Source of the DNA: Mycobacterium sp. 141
GTDB taxonomy: Bacteria > Actinomycetota > Actinomycetes > Mycobacteriales > Mycobacteriaceae
Assembly: GCF_000382405.1 (NCBI RefSeq)
Contig: NZ_KB908275.1
Span: 23,394-87,393, forward strand
Reading direction: 5' to 3'
DNA: 64,000 nucleotides
The notes beneath the pieces are model-generated. The model was not told the origin of the DNA, made no database searches, and worked only from the letters and a program-made list of their open reading frames with translations. The position numbers and the translations under genes were made by a program. Shown here in pieces: positions 1 to 7,881 of this stretch; position 1 is the stretch's first letter, and the number at the start of each line of letters is the position of its first letter.

Positions 1-1003
1 GGAACCGTTGATTTCTCCCCGTCGCTTCGCTCGCCCCAGGCCGGCCTTCCATGTGGTCGTAGCGCACTTCGACGACCCGCTCGGGTCGCAGTGGTACGAA
101 CGACAGATCCTTGCCGGCGTTCCAACGGGACCCGCCGTACCGGCGCTGGGTTTCCTCGTCGAACTGTGCCGCCCAATTCCATGGGTGGCCCTCGAAATCG
201 GTGACCAGTGGCTGTAATTCGGTGAACAATGCCCGGCGTTCGGCCATCGGGAAGGCGCCGATGACGCCGACCGATGCCAGGGTGCCGTCGTCCTCGTAGA
301 GTCCGAGCAGCAGTGAGCCGATCGCGTCGGGGCCGGATTTGTGCAGGCGGTAGCCGGCCACCACGCAATCGGCGGTGCGCTGATGCTTGACCTTGAACAT
401 CACCCGCTTGTCCGGTTGGTACGTGAGGTCCAGCGGTTTGGCGATCACCCCGTCGAGTCCGGCGCCCTCGAACTCGGCGAACCAGCGCTGCGCGGTCGAG
501 AGGTCGGTGGTCGCCGGGGTCAGGTGGATCGACGGTCCTGAGCCGGAGTCGGTTTTGCTCCTCGCGTGCGCGCCCAAGGCGTCGACCAGGGCCGCCCGCC
601 GCTCGGCGAACGGGCGTCCGGTGTAGTCTTCGTCGCCCAGAGCGAGCAGGTCGAACGCGATGAACGCGGCCGGAGTCTGCTCGGCGAGCATACGCACGCG
701 CGACGCGGCCGGGTGCAGCCGCAGCTGCAATGCTTCGAAGTCCAGGCCGTTGTCGGTGGGCAGGACGATCTCGCCGTCGACGACGCTGCGCGGCGGCAGT
801 TCCGTCGTGGCGGCTGCCACCAGTTCGGGAAAATACCGCGTCAACGGGCGTTCGTTGCGGCTACCCCACTCGACCTCGTCGCCGTCACGGAAACAGATCG
901 ACCGGAAGCCGTCCCATTTCGGTTCATACGACATGCCGGCGGGGATCTCGGCGATCGATTTCGAGAGCATCGGGGAGACCGGCGGCATGACAGGCAGTTG
1001 CAT
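1..1003 (-). CDS. ligC2: ATP-dependent DNA ligase LigC (second paralogue), 3' end cut by window edge
   Basis: The minus strand is open from ATG at 1003 to the window edge (about 334 codons), so the stop lies outside. The protein starts MQLPVMPPVSPMLSK and carries ligase motif I, EPKWDGFR, with the nucleotidyl lysine near residue 29. It then shows DGEIVLP, an EGAGLDGVIAK motif and a C-terminal OB-fold region with the KVKHQRTADCVV motif. LigC enzymes seal nicks using ATP and belong to mycobacterial repair and non-homologous end joining. The gene is divergent from a second LigC starting at 1073. Two short in-frame segments look inserted: one encoding GAHARSKTDSGSG (about 541-574) and one encoding RPGASEATGRN (about 11-45), the latter splitting the usual EGRRFRH motif. 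Family assignment is secure; the numbering of the paralogue is by analogy with fast growers. Confidence 0.88.
   Translation of the reverse strand, partial: MQLPVMPPVSPMLSKSIAEIPAGMSYEPKWDGFRSICFRDGDEVEWGSRNERPLTRYFPELVAAATTELPPRSVVDGEIVLPTDNGLDFEALQLRLHPAASRVRMLAEQTPAAFIAFDLLALGDEDYTGRPFAERRAALVDALGAHARSKTDSGSGPSIHLTPATTDLSTAQRWFAEFEGAGLDGVIAKPLDLTYQPDKRVMFKVKHQRTADCVVAGYRLHKSGPDAIGSLLLGLYEDDGTLASVGVIGAFPMAERRALFTELQPLVTDFEGHPWNWAAQFDEETQRRYGGSRWNAGKDLSFVPLRPERVVEVRYDHMEGRPGASEATGRNQRF
553..574 (+). repeat. single copy of the dispersed acgcgaggagca repeat inside ligC2
   Basis: The sequence gctcctcgcgtgcgcgcc here is the same core, read on the other strand, as the expanded copies in ligC1 (1351-1433) and before gatD (23173-23250). 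It adds GAHARSK in frame to the ligase, in a surface-type region between conserved motifs. Confidence 0.7.
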
Positions 1004-1072
1004 CGCTTCATTCTCGCCGTCCCACCCACCGCCGGACCGCCACGATGACATTGCCCGGCCTCCCCGGTCTAC

Positions 1073-2233
1073 GTGAGTATGGAACCTGTGGACCTACCCG
1101 TAGCGCCTCCGCTGGAACCCATGCTGGCCAAGGCGCTCGTCAAAGTGCCCGACGAAGCCGGGGTGTGGTCGTACGAGCCCAAGTGGGACGGCTTCCGGGC
1201 GCTGGTCTTTCGCGACGGCGACGACGTGCTGCTGCAGTCACGCAGTGGCAAAGACCTCGGCCGATACTTTCCCGAGTTGCTCGACGCGTTGCGTGACGAA
1301 CTCGTCGACCGCTGCGTGTTGGACGGCGAAGTGGTGGTGCCGCGGGAGGTCGGTGCGGACGCGAGGAGCAAAATAGAGATCGGTGCGGACGCGAGGAGCA
1401 AAATAGAGATCGGTGCGGACGCGAGGAGCAAAACGGCATCCAGCCTGGTCCGGTTGGACTGGGAGTCGCTGTCGCAGCGCATCCACCCGGCTGAATCCCG
1501 TATCCGCATGCTCGCCGAGCAGACACCCGCGCACTTCATCGGCTTCGACGCGCTCGCGACGGGCGAGAATTCCCTGCTCGACGAGTCGTTCCGGATCCGA
1601 CGCGAAGCCCTGGTCGACGCGGTCCATAGGAATCTTCTGCGCACGCGAGGAGCACGACAAGTCTGGTGTCACGTCACCCGCACCACCGAAAATCCTGCGC
1701 TGGGCACTCAGTGGCTCAAGACATTCGAGGGCGCCGGACTCGACGGCGTGATCGCCAAGAGGATCGACGGGCCGTACCTGCCGGGCAAGCGGGAGATGGT
1801 GAAGGTCAAACATCACCGTGACGCCGACTGTGTGGCCATCGGCTACCGCATCCACAAGAGCGGGGCAGGCGTCGGGTCGATCCTGCTGGGCTTATACCGC
1901 GACGGCGGTGAGCTCCAAATGATCGGCGGTGCAGCGTCGTTCACCGCCAAAGACCGATTGAAACTGCTGGCCGATCTGGAACCGTTGCGGGAGGGCGACG
2001 AGATGCGTGAAGGTGATCCGAACCGGTGGAACTCGGCGGCCGACAAGCGCTGGATCCCGGTGCGCCCGGAGAAGGTGTGTGAGGTGGCGTATGACCAGAT
2101 GGAAGGCCAGCGATTTCGGCATGCGGTGAAATTCCTGCGCTGGCGGCCCGACCGGGAACCGTCCAGCTGCACCTTCGATCAGCTCGACGTGCCGCTCGAC
2201 TACGACCTCTACGACGTTCTGGAGACGAGCTAG
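1073..2233 (+). CDS. ligC1: ATP-dependent DNA ligase LigC with an internal triplicated 10-residue insertion
   Basis: 386-residue ATP-dependent DNA ligase. Motif I EPKWDGFRAL gives the adenylated lysine at about residue 37. DGEVVVP, GLDGVIAKR and VKVKHHRDADCV mark the remaining adenylation-domain motifs, and the OB-fold follows. GTG at 1073 is used; ATG at 1079 is an equally good start in frame. The usual family length is about 350-360. The excess is a tandem insertion around residues 93-120 reading GADARSKIEI, GADARSKIEI, GADARSKT, placed right after the conserved DGEVVVP strand. Its stop overlaps by one base the GTG of the polymerase gene downstream, so ligase and polymerase are probably cotranslated as an end-joining repair pair, as with Rv3731/Rv3730c. 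Whether the enlarged loop affects activity cannot be told from sequence. Confidence 0.92.
   Translation: MSMEPVDLPVAPPLEPMLAKALVKVPDEAGVWSYEPKWDGFRALVFRDGDDVLLQSRSGKDLGRYFPELLDALRDELVDRCVLDGEVVVPREVGADARSKIEIGADARSKIEIGADARSKTASSLVRLDWESLSQRIHPAESRIRMLAEQTPAHFIGFDALATGENSLLDESFRIRREALVDAVHRNLLRTRGARQVWCHVTRTTENPALGTQWLKTFEGAGLDGVIAKRIDGPYLPGKREMVKVKHHRDADCVAIGYRIHKSGAGVGSILLGLYRDGGELQMIGGAASFTAKDRLKLLADLEPLREGDEMREGDPNRWNSAADKRWIPVRPEKVCEVAYDQMEGQRFRHAVKFLRWRPDREPSSCTFDQLDVPLDYDLYDVLETS
1351..1433 (+). repeat. 2.8 tandem copies of a 30-bp unit inside ligC1
   Basis: Unit cggtgcggacgcgaggagca followed by aaatagagat, at 1351-1380 and 1381-1410 (identical), then a partial copy 1411-1433. Because the unit is 30 bp it keeps the ligC1 frame and adds ten residues per copy. 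A further single core (gcgcacgcgaggagca) sits at 1639-1654 in another frame of the same gene. Confidence 0.95.
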
Positions 2234-3279
2234 TGGCAACGCCTGCAACTGAACTCGATGTCGACGGCATCAAAGTCCGCTTCACCAACCCGGACAAGGT
2301 CTACTTCCCGAAGCTGGGCAAGGACGGCACCAAGGGCAAGCTGATGGATTACTACCTCAGTGTCGCCGACCGCATGGTGACCCTGCTGAAAGACCGCCCC
2401 ACGCATCTGCAGCGGTTTCCCGACGGCATCGAGGGTGAGGAGATCTACCAGAAGCGGGTTCCCCAGAAGCATCCCGACTATTTGCAGACCTGCCGCGTCA
2501 CCTTTCCGTCCGGTCGCACGGCCGACGCGCTCAAGGTGACCCACCCGGCGGCGATCATCTGGGCTGTCCAGATGGGCACCGTGACACTGCATCCGTGGCA
2601 GGTGCGTTGTCCCGACACCGAGCATCCCGACGAGCTGCGCATCGACCTGGACCCGCAGCCCGGCACCGGTTTCCACGAGGCCCGGACCATCGCCTGCGAC
2701 GTGCTCAAACCGTTGCTCGACGAACTCGGTCTGGTCGGCTATCCCAAGACGTCCGGTGGTCGGGGCGTGCACGTGTTCTTGCGGATCAAAACCGATTGGG
2801 ACTTCATAGAAGTCCGTCGCGCCGGGATCGCGCTGGCCCGGGAAGTGGAACGCCGCGCACCCGATGCGGTAACGACGTCGTGGTGGAAGGAGGAGCGGGG
2901 CCGGCGGCTGTTCATCGACTACAACCAGAATGCCCGGGATCGCACCTTCGCCTCGGCGTATTCGGCCCGCAAGACCCCGATCGCGACCGTGTCCACCCCG
3001 CTGAGCTGGGTCGAACTGCGCGACGCGGACCCTGATGACTACACCATCGCAACCGTGCCGGATTTCGTTGCCGGGCGCGATGATCCGTGGGCCGATATCG
3101 ACTCCGACAACCAGTCGCTCACGCCGCTGCTGGACATGGTCGCCGCCGATGAGGAGCGTGGCCTGGGCGATCTGCCGTATCCGCCCAACTATCCCAAGAT
3201 GCCGGGCGAACCGCCTCGGGTCCAGCCGAGTAAGAAGGTGGCCGCGCACTGGGACGACAAGGGCAACCGCCGCGAATAG
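2233..3279 (+). CDS. LigD-type polymerase/primase domain protein (stand-alone)
   Basis: 348-residue archaeo-eukaryotic-primase-fold polymerase of the LigD polymerase-domain family, similar to M. tuberculosis Rv3730c and the stand-alone PolD/PrimC proteins. The catalytic metal-binding pair is DLDP at residues 138 and 140, the nucleotide-binding TSGGRGVHVF follows with His near 180, and the third carboxylate is in LFIDYNQ near 229. No ligase or nuclease domain is fused, so it would work in trans with the LigC encoded just upstream. GTG at 2233 overlaps the ligC1 TAG by one base. Such enzymes fill gaps and add ribonucleotides during end joining or base-excision repair. The C-terminal tail is charged and ends at 3279, 43 bp before the convergent GreA-like gene. 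Confidence 0.92.
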   Translation: MATPATELDVDGIKVRFTNPDKVYFPKLGKDGTKGKLMDYYLSVADRMVTLLKDRPTHLQRFPDGIEGEEIYQKRVPQKHPDYLQTCRVTFPSGRTADALKVTHPAAIIWAVQMGTVTLHPWQVRCPDTEHPDELRIDLDPQPGTGFHEARTIACDVLKPLLDELGLVGYPKTSGGRGVHVFLRIKTDWDFIEVRRAGIALAREVERRAPDAVTTSWWKEERGRRLFIDYNQNARDRTFASAYSARKTPIATVSTPLSWVELRDADPDDYTIATVPDFVAGRDDPWADIDSDNQSLTPLLDMVAADEERGLGDLPYPPNYPKMPGEPPRVQPSKKVAAHWDDKGNRRE

Positions 3280-3321
3280 CGCAGGCGCTCACCGCTTCAG
3301 GCGCCTTGTGCGCGGCTGCGG

Positions 3322-3828
3322 CTATACCCTCCTGAAACCGTGGCTGCGCAGGGACGTCGCTGCTCGATAGCTGCTGACCGGCTGGTGCAGCCCGTAGGGG
3401 ACCGCGGAGATGAGGGTGACCGGAATCAGGTTGCCACTGGGCACCGAGTAGCTGCGACGCTCACCCGGACGGGCCCCGAGAATCGCGGTGCCCAGCGGGG
3501 ACTGCACCGAATACACTTCCATGTCACCGTATTCCGCGCCGCGGACGCCGAGCAGGAACTCCTCGGTGTCCCCGTCGTCGTAGCGCACGGTCAACACCAT
3601 GCCAGGTTCTGCCACACCGTCGTCCGGCGGATCCTCGCCGACCACGCAGTTGAGCAGCAGGTCGTGGATGTGCTGGATGCGGGTCTGGCGAGCGCGTTGG
3701 ACGGCGACGCTGTTCTCGTCGGAGTCGATGGCCGCCTCGGTCGCGATCAGCTCGCGCAACTTGGACAGCTCGTGCTGCAGGCGGGAGTGTGCCTGCGGTG
3801 ACATCCAAATACGTTGGCTGGTGGTCAT
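3322..3828 (-). CDS. GreA/GreB-family transcription factor
   Basis: 168-residue protein with an N-terminal coiled-coil region (LQHELSKLRELIA) and a C-terminal FKBP-like Gre domain (SVQSPLGTAILGARPGERRS). The C-terminal half resembles Rv3788-type Gre factor homologues that bind the RNA polymerase secondary channel. The acidic tip that stimulates RNA cleavage in true GreA is not obvious (EAAIDSDENSVAV), so regulation or inhibition of polymerase rather than transcript cleavage is possible. ATG at 3828 is chosen because AGGAGG lies eight bases before it; the reading frame continues further upstream without Gre similarity. It is convergent with the polymerase gene. Confidence 0.82.
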   Translation of the reverse strand: MTTSQRIWMSPQAHSRLQHELSKLRELIATEAAIDSDENSVAVQRARQTRIQHIHDLLLNCVVGEDPPDDGVAEPGMVLTVRYDDGDTEEFLLGVRGAEYGDMEVYSVQSPLGTAILGARPGERRSYSVPSGNLIPVTLISAVPYGLHQPVSSYRAATSLRSHGFRRV

Positions 3829-3858
3829 TCTGGTTCCTCCTAGTGAAGTGTGTTTGCC

Positions 3859-3889
3859 GTCAGGGGCGGGGCGGGACACCGCCCCTGAC
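3859..3889 (-). terminator. hairpin downstream of the D-amino-acid dehydrogenase gene
   Basis: Perfect 11-bp inverted repeat gtcaggggcgg / ccgcccctgac with a 9-base loop, 41 bp past the stop of the gene at 3930-5180. No T tract follows, which is common for mycobacterial hairpin terminators. Confidence 0.55.
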
Positions 3890-3929
3890 GACCCGGTCGC
3901 CCGCAATGGGGCCTGGATGCTGTGGACTC

Positions 3930-5180
3930 CTAACGCAGTGGGTCGAATTCGCGCAGGGCTTCGGGTTGCTTGCCGGTGGTGACATATTCGGCCAGCAGCC
4001 GGCCGGTGACGGGCCCGTGTGCCAGCCCCCACATTCCGTGCCCGCCTGCGACGAAGGTTCCATGTGCTATTTCGCCGATCAGCGGCCGGCCGTCAGGGGT
4101 GATCGGACGGCCGCCGACCCACACGTCGGTGCGTTCGTCCCAGCGGACGCCGTCGAGCAGCGGCGCGGCCGAGGCGACGATGGCCTCCATCCGTGCGGGC
4201 CGCAGCGGATCGTCGGGCGAACGGAATTCCATGGTGCCGGCGACCCGCAGCGCACCCCGGTACGGCGTACACGCCACCCGGACATCGGGCAGGTATATGG
4301 GTCCGGGAACCGGGCGGTCCACCGGGACCGTGAATGAGTAACCACGTCCGGCCCGCACCGGGGTACGGACCTTTGGGCCGGCCAGCCGCGACAACCACGC
4401 GCCGGTGGCGATCACCGCGACGTCGGCAGTCAGGTCCGCGGCGCGCATCTGCACCCTGACGCGAGCGCCCGCGGGCTGCACGGCAGTGACCTCGCCGGTG
4501 CGGATCGTGCCGCCCCTGGCGACGACGGATTCGGCCAGGGCATGCACGAACCGGCCCGGATCCACGTAGCGCTGGCCGTCGACACTGATGCCTGTGGTGA
4601 TCGCCGGCGACGCCAGCGGGACATGGTCGCGCAGCGTTTTCCCGGACAACCGGGTGAACGACACGGCCTGACCGGCTGCAGCAAGCCCACTCAGCTCGGC
4701 CAGCAGGTGCTCGGCCTGGCGCGGTTTTTCGAACAGCGCGGTGATGGGTCCGTCAGTGGTGGGTGCGTCCACACCGTTGCTGGTCAGAACGTCGTAGGCC
4801 TCGATGCACTCCGCGTTGAGCGGCAGGTTCGCGCGGACCACCCGAGTCCACGACGAACGCCGGCAATTGGCGGCAAACCGCAGTAGAAAAGACCACAGCC
4901 GGGGATCTGCCGTCAGAGGTATGTACAGCGGCGCGGCCGGGTTGAACAGCGAGCGCAGCCCATAGCGCAGCACGCCCGGATCGTTGAGCGGGATCGTCAG
5001 GGTCGGCGAAACCCAGCCGGCGTTGCCCCAGGAGGCGCCCGCGGCGACCCCGGTGCGGTCCACCACGGTCACCTCGACGCCACGTTCTTGCAGGAACCAC
5101 GCAGTGGACAGACCGACGATGCCGGCGCCCACGACGACGGCCGAACGCGGACCGCCGTCGAGCCGTTCGACGCCCATCAT
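3930..5180 (-). CDS. FAD-dependent D-amino-acid dehydrogenase (DadA/DAO family)
   Basis: 416-residue flavoprotein. The dinucleotide-binding motif VVVGAGIVGLSTAW is near residue 15, followed by ASWGNAGWVSP typical of DadA, and the C-terminal FAD motif GTFVAGGHGMWGLAHGP. The family oxidises D-amino acids to 2-oxo acids and feeds electrons to the respiratory chain from the inner membrane face. ATG at 5180 is preferred over GTG at 5189 because GGAGG ends eight bases upstream of the ATG and overlaps the GTG. It lies downstream of, and on the same strand as, a PucR-type regulator; an inverted repeat in the 91-bp gap may be an operator. Exact substrate is unknown. Confidence 0.85.
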   Translation of the reverse strand: MMGVERLDGGPRSAVVVGAGIVGLSTAWFLQERGVEVTVVDRTGVAAGASWGNAGWVSPTLTIPLNDPGVLRYGLRSLFNPAAPLYIPLTADPRLWSFLLRFAANCRRSSWTRVVRANLPLNAECIEAYDVLTSNGVDAPTTDGPITALFEKPRQAEHLLAELSGLAAAGQAVSFTRLSGKTLRDHVPLASPAITTGISVDGQRYVDPGRFVHALAESVVARGGTIRTGEVTAVQPAGARVRVQMRAADLTADVAVIATGAWLSRLAGPKVRTPVRAGRGYSFTVPVDRPVPGPIYLPDVRVACTPYRGALRVAGTMEFRSPDDPLRPARMEAIVASAAPLLDGVRWDERTDVWVGGRPITPDGRPLIGEIAHGTFVAGGHGMWGLAHGPVTGRLLAEYVTTGKQPEALREFDPLR

Positions 5181-5251
5181 GACGTCCACCTCCGCGGTCG
5201 AAGCTCACCCTGACATCACCCATGGTGGGGTCGGAGACCACGGCACTGTTT

Positions 5252-5272
5252 GCCCGATTTCGACAATCGGGC
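5252..5272. promoter_or_regulatory. inverted repeat between the PucR-type gene and dadA-like gene
   Basis: gcccgatt / aatcgggc arms of 8 bp with a 5-base centre, directly after the regulator stop codon and about 70 bp before the dehydrogenase start. It could be an operator for the dehydrogenase or a weak terminator. Confidence 0.4.
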
Positions 5273-6801
5273 TATGGTGGATTGTCGGCTTCTGACAGAC
5301 CGTCGATGACGGCTAACTCGATCATCATTGCCAGCCGCTTACGTGCGTCTTCGAGACCGAGATTGGTCACCTCGGCCATCTTGCGCAGCCGGTACCGCAC
5401 GGTGTTCTCGTGCACGTCGAGCCGCAGCCCGGCGTCGGTCAGATCACCTTGGGCCTCCAGCCATGCCCGCAGGGTCTCGGTGTACCGGGTGGAGTGGGTC
5501 CGGTCGTGTTCGCGCAGCTCGGCGACCGGACCACGCTGCGGCGCCCGCCCCGACTGCGCGGCTACCCGCAGCCGCTGCAGCAGGATGTCGTCCCAGGCTT
5601 CGTCGTATACGGGGACCGATCCGGTGCGCCGCACCTCGTGCAGGGCCAGGCACTCCTCGGCCTCGCGCCGGGCCGGCGCCAGTTCTGCCACGGTCGCCGG
5701 TCCACTCACTCCGGCCAGCAGCGTCACCTGCGCGGGCAAGGCGGCTCGCAGTGCCGTCAGCCAACGGCCGGCGGCCTCGGCCTCGGCGCCGGGTAGCACG
5801 GTGTAGACGGTATTGCCCGCCAGCGCGCTGCGGCCCGGCCGGGACCAGCCGAAACCGGTGGTGGCCCGATCGAATGCGAGCAGCAGTGGGGCATGACGGT
5901 CGTCGGCAGTGTTCGCCCGCAGTGCGATCACGCGCAGCGGGGTCTGCGGTAGCGCGAGCCTGCTGGCGACCGTCGTCGCGTCGGCGGCGCCCTCGAGCAA
6001 CCGCAGCACCAGCTCGGACTCCACCTGGCGTTCCAGGTCCGCACTGGCACGCGAGCGCAGCAGGTGCATGGCCACCAGGCGGGCCCCGTGGGCCAGCGCG
6101 GTACGTCGCACGTCCGGCAGCGGCTCGGCGCAGGTGACCCACACCGAGCCCAGCAATTCCCGGCCCGCTCGCGCGGCCACCACCATGCGTCCGGTCAACC
6201 CGTATTCGGGGTCGCCCGCGACAAACATCGGCTCGTCCGATTCGGCGAGATGCCGGAAGACCCCGCGCGCTTCGAACAACGCCCGCAGCCGCTGCGGAGC
6301 CTCGCGGCTCAGGATCGTCTCGGCCCGCGCCGGGTCGGCGTGCTGCTGCATTCGTGAGTACGCGAGCACCGCCGAGCGCTGACCCTCGATGGTCACCGAG
6401 CCGCCGACCGCATCGGCGAGACTGTCCGCGAGTGCGAACAAATCCGTCGGGCCACGGCCCGATTCAGTTTCCCGGCCCTCCAGCACGAGGCCGTACACCA
6501 CGGCTGCCAGCTCACTCCAGGACACCTGCGGATCGACGGACATCACCGCGATGTCCTCGGGATCGCCGGTGACGGGCGCATTGGTGTCTCGGACCAGGAC
6601 CACCACGGCCCGGGCTGCCGCGGCCCAGGCGATCGCCTCGGCGGCGCCGACGGCACCGACGGCGATCAGGACGTCGCCGACCACCTGGCCGGGTTCGTGG
6701 ATCACGACACTGCGCAGCTCGGTCGACCGCGGGGTGGAGCAGTACCGCAGGTGGACGCCGTAGCCGCCCAGGACGTTGATCAGCCGGTCGAGTGTGATCA
6801 C
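5272..6801 (-). CDS. PucR/CdaR-family transcriptional regulator
   Basis: 509 residues. The N-terminal purine-catabolism regulator domain spans about residues 5-125, a central GGDEF-like CdaR region follows, and the C-terminal PucR helix-turn-helix is LDVHENTVRYRLRKMAEVT, 45 residues from the end. This family usually activates catabolic genes for purines, amino acids or sugars in response to small ligands. The next gene on the same strand is a D-amino-acid dehydrogenase, so control of D-amino-acid use is the natural guess. GTG at 6801 (GTGATCACACTCGAC) is the first in-frame start that keeps the full N-terminal domain. Confidence 0.87.
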   Translation of the reverse strand: MITLDRLINVLGGYGVHLRYCSTPRSTELRSVVIHEPGQVVGDVLIAVGAVGAAEAIAWAAAARAVVVLVRDTNAPVTGDPEDIAVMSVDPQVSWSELAAVVYGLVLEGRETESGRGPTDLFALADSLADAVGGSVTIEGQRSAVLAYSRMQQHADPARAETILSREAPQRLRALFEARGVFRHLAESDEPMFVAGDPEYGLTGRMVVAARAGRELLGSVWVTCAEPLPDVRRTALAHGARLVAMHLLRSRASADLERQVESELVLRLLEGAADATTVASRLALPQTPLRVIALRANTADDRHAPLLLAFDRATTGFGWSRPGRSALAGNTVYTVLPGAEAEAAGRWLTALRAALPAQVTLLAGVSGPATVAELAPARREAEECLALHEVRRTGSVPVYDEAWDDILLQRLRVAAQSGRAPQRGPVAELREHDRTHSTRYTETLRAWLEAQGDLTDAGLRLDVHENTVRYRLRKMAEVTNLGLEDARKRLAMMIELAVIDGLSEADNPP

Positions 6802-6815
6802 TCCGTCGAGCGTAG

Positions 6816-7835
6816 TTACGGTCCGGCGACCAGCGTGGCCTTGCCGTTGTGCTGGGCGCCTGTGGGGTCCACCCAGGTGAGACCGATGACGTCACCCGGA
6901 TAGTGCCGGTCCAGGACCAGGGTCAGGGTCCGCGCCGAATCCAGGGACGTACCGTCGATCGTGGTCAGCAGGTCGCCCGGCGCCAGACCCGCAGCCTCGG
7001 CCGGGCCCCCGCGCATGACGTCCTGGACGATCACGCCGCCACCGTGTCTGGGTGCGCTGCCTACCCCGACGCCGAGCATGGTCGGAGCCCCGATGTGCAC
7101 AGAGCTCGACGGGGTGCCGGAGCGGATCTGCCCGGCGATGGACATCGCCTCGTTGATGGGGATCGCGAAGCCCTTGCCGCCCGGGCCCATCCGAAAGTTC
7201 ACCGACGCCGCCGTCGTCATACCGACGACCTGGCCGGCACCGTTGATGACCGGACCACCCGAGTCACCGGCCCGCACGGGTGCGGCAAACTCGAACAGCC
7301 CGGTGATCTCGTCGCTGCTCCCGGTCAACTCGTCCTGGGCGTTGACTGTGCGTCCGAATGCGGTGACCGTGCCGACCTCCTGGGTCAGCGGGGCGTCGCT
7401 GCCCTCCGCATTGCCGAGAGCGACCACGGGGTCGCCCGGTACCAGTGCGTTGGAATCCCCGATCGTTGCCGTCGGCAGACCATTCGCGCCACGCAGCTGC
7501 AGCAGCGCAATGTCGTGTTGACGGTCGTAACCGATCAGATCGGCGGGGTAGGACCGGTCGTTGACCGTGGCACTGACGGCGTTGGCGCCCTGCACCACGT
7601 GGTAGTTGGTCAGCACCTCGCCATCGGGGGACAGCACGATGCCGGTTCCAATGCCATATGCCTGCTGGTAGTCGACCCTGGTGTCGACCCGGGCCACGGC
7701 CGGTTGCACCACGGAGACGGCCGATAGGGGATCGCCCGGTGCGGCTGTTGCCGGTACCAGGGGCGTCACCAATGCTAAGGCGGCAAGGACCGCCAGGATC
7801 ACCGACGTGGAGCGGCGTGACCGCAGTTTGCCCAT
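6816..7835 (-). CDS. secreted trypsin-like serine protease with C-terminal PDZ domain (PepA/Rv0125-like)
   Basis: 339 residues. A signal peptide (LAVLAALALVTPLVPATA then AAPG) gives export. The HtrA-type catalytic triad is visible: His in LTNYHVV, Asp in HDIALLQL and Ser in AGDSGGPV. A PDZ domain starts near LGVGVGSAPRHGGG and contains the GLAPGDLLTTIDG core. Closest known family member by pattern is M. tuberculosis Rv0125 (PepA). ATG at 7835 gives the signal peptide; the open frame extends upstream of it without homology. It lies 14 bp upstream-side of the PucR-type gene on the same strand. Substrate unknown. Confidence 0.88.
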   Translation of the reverse strand: MGKLRSRRSTSVILAVLAALALVTPLVPATAAPGDPLSAVSVVQPAVARVDTRVDYQQAYGIGTGIVLSPDGEVLTNYHVVQGANAVSATVNDRSYPADLIGYDRQHDIALLQLRGANGLPTATIGDSNALVPGDPVVALGNAEGSDAPLTQEVGTVTAFGRTVNAQDELTGSSDEITGLFEFAAPVRAGDSGGPVINGAGQVVGMTTAASVNFRMGPGGKGFAIPINEAMSIAGQIRSGTPSSSVHIGAPTMLGVGVGSAPRHGGGVIVQDVMRGGPAEAAGLAPGDLLTTIDGTSLDSARTLTLVLDRHYPGDVIGLTWVDPTGAQHNGKATLVAGP

Positions 7836-7881
7836 AGATCTATCTTCGCCCGCACGAGCACCGGTGTCGACGCGCAGGGTT

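Noticed and set aside
1351..1433. Tandem 30-bp units as a possible CRISPR array
   Set aside because: Units are directly adjacent with no spacers and are in frame within ligC1.
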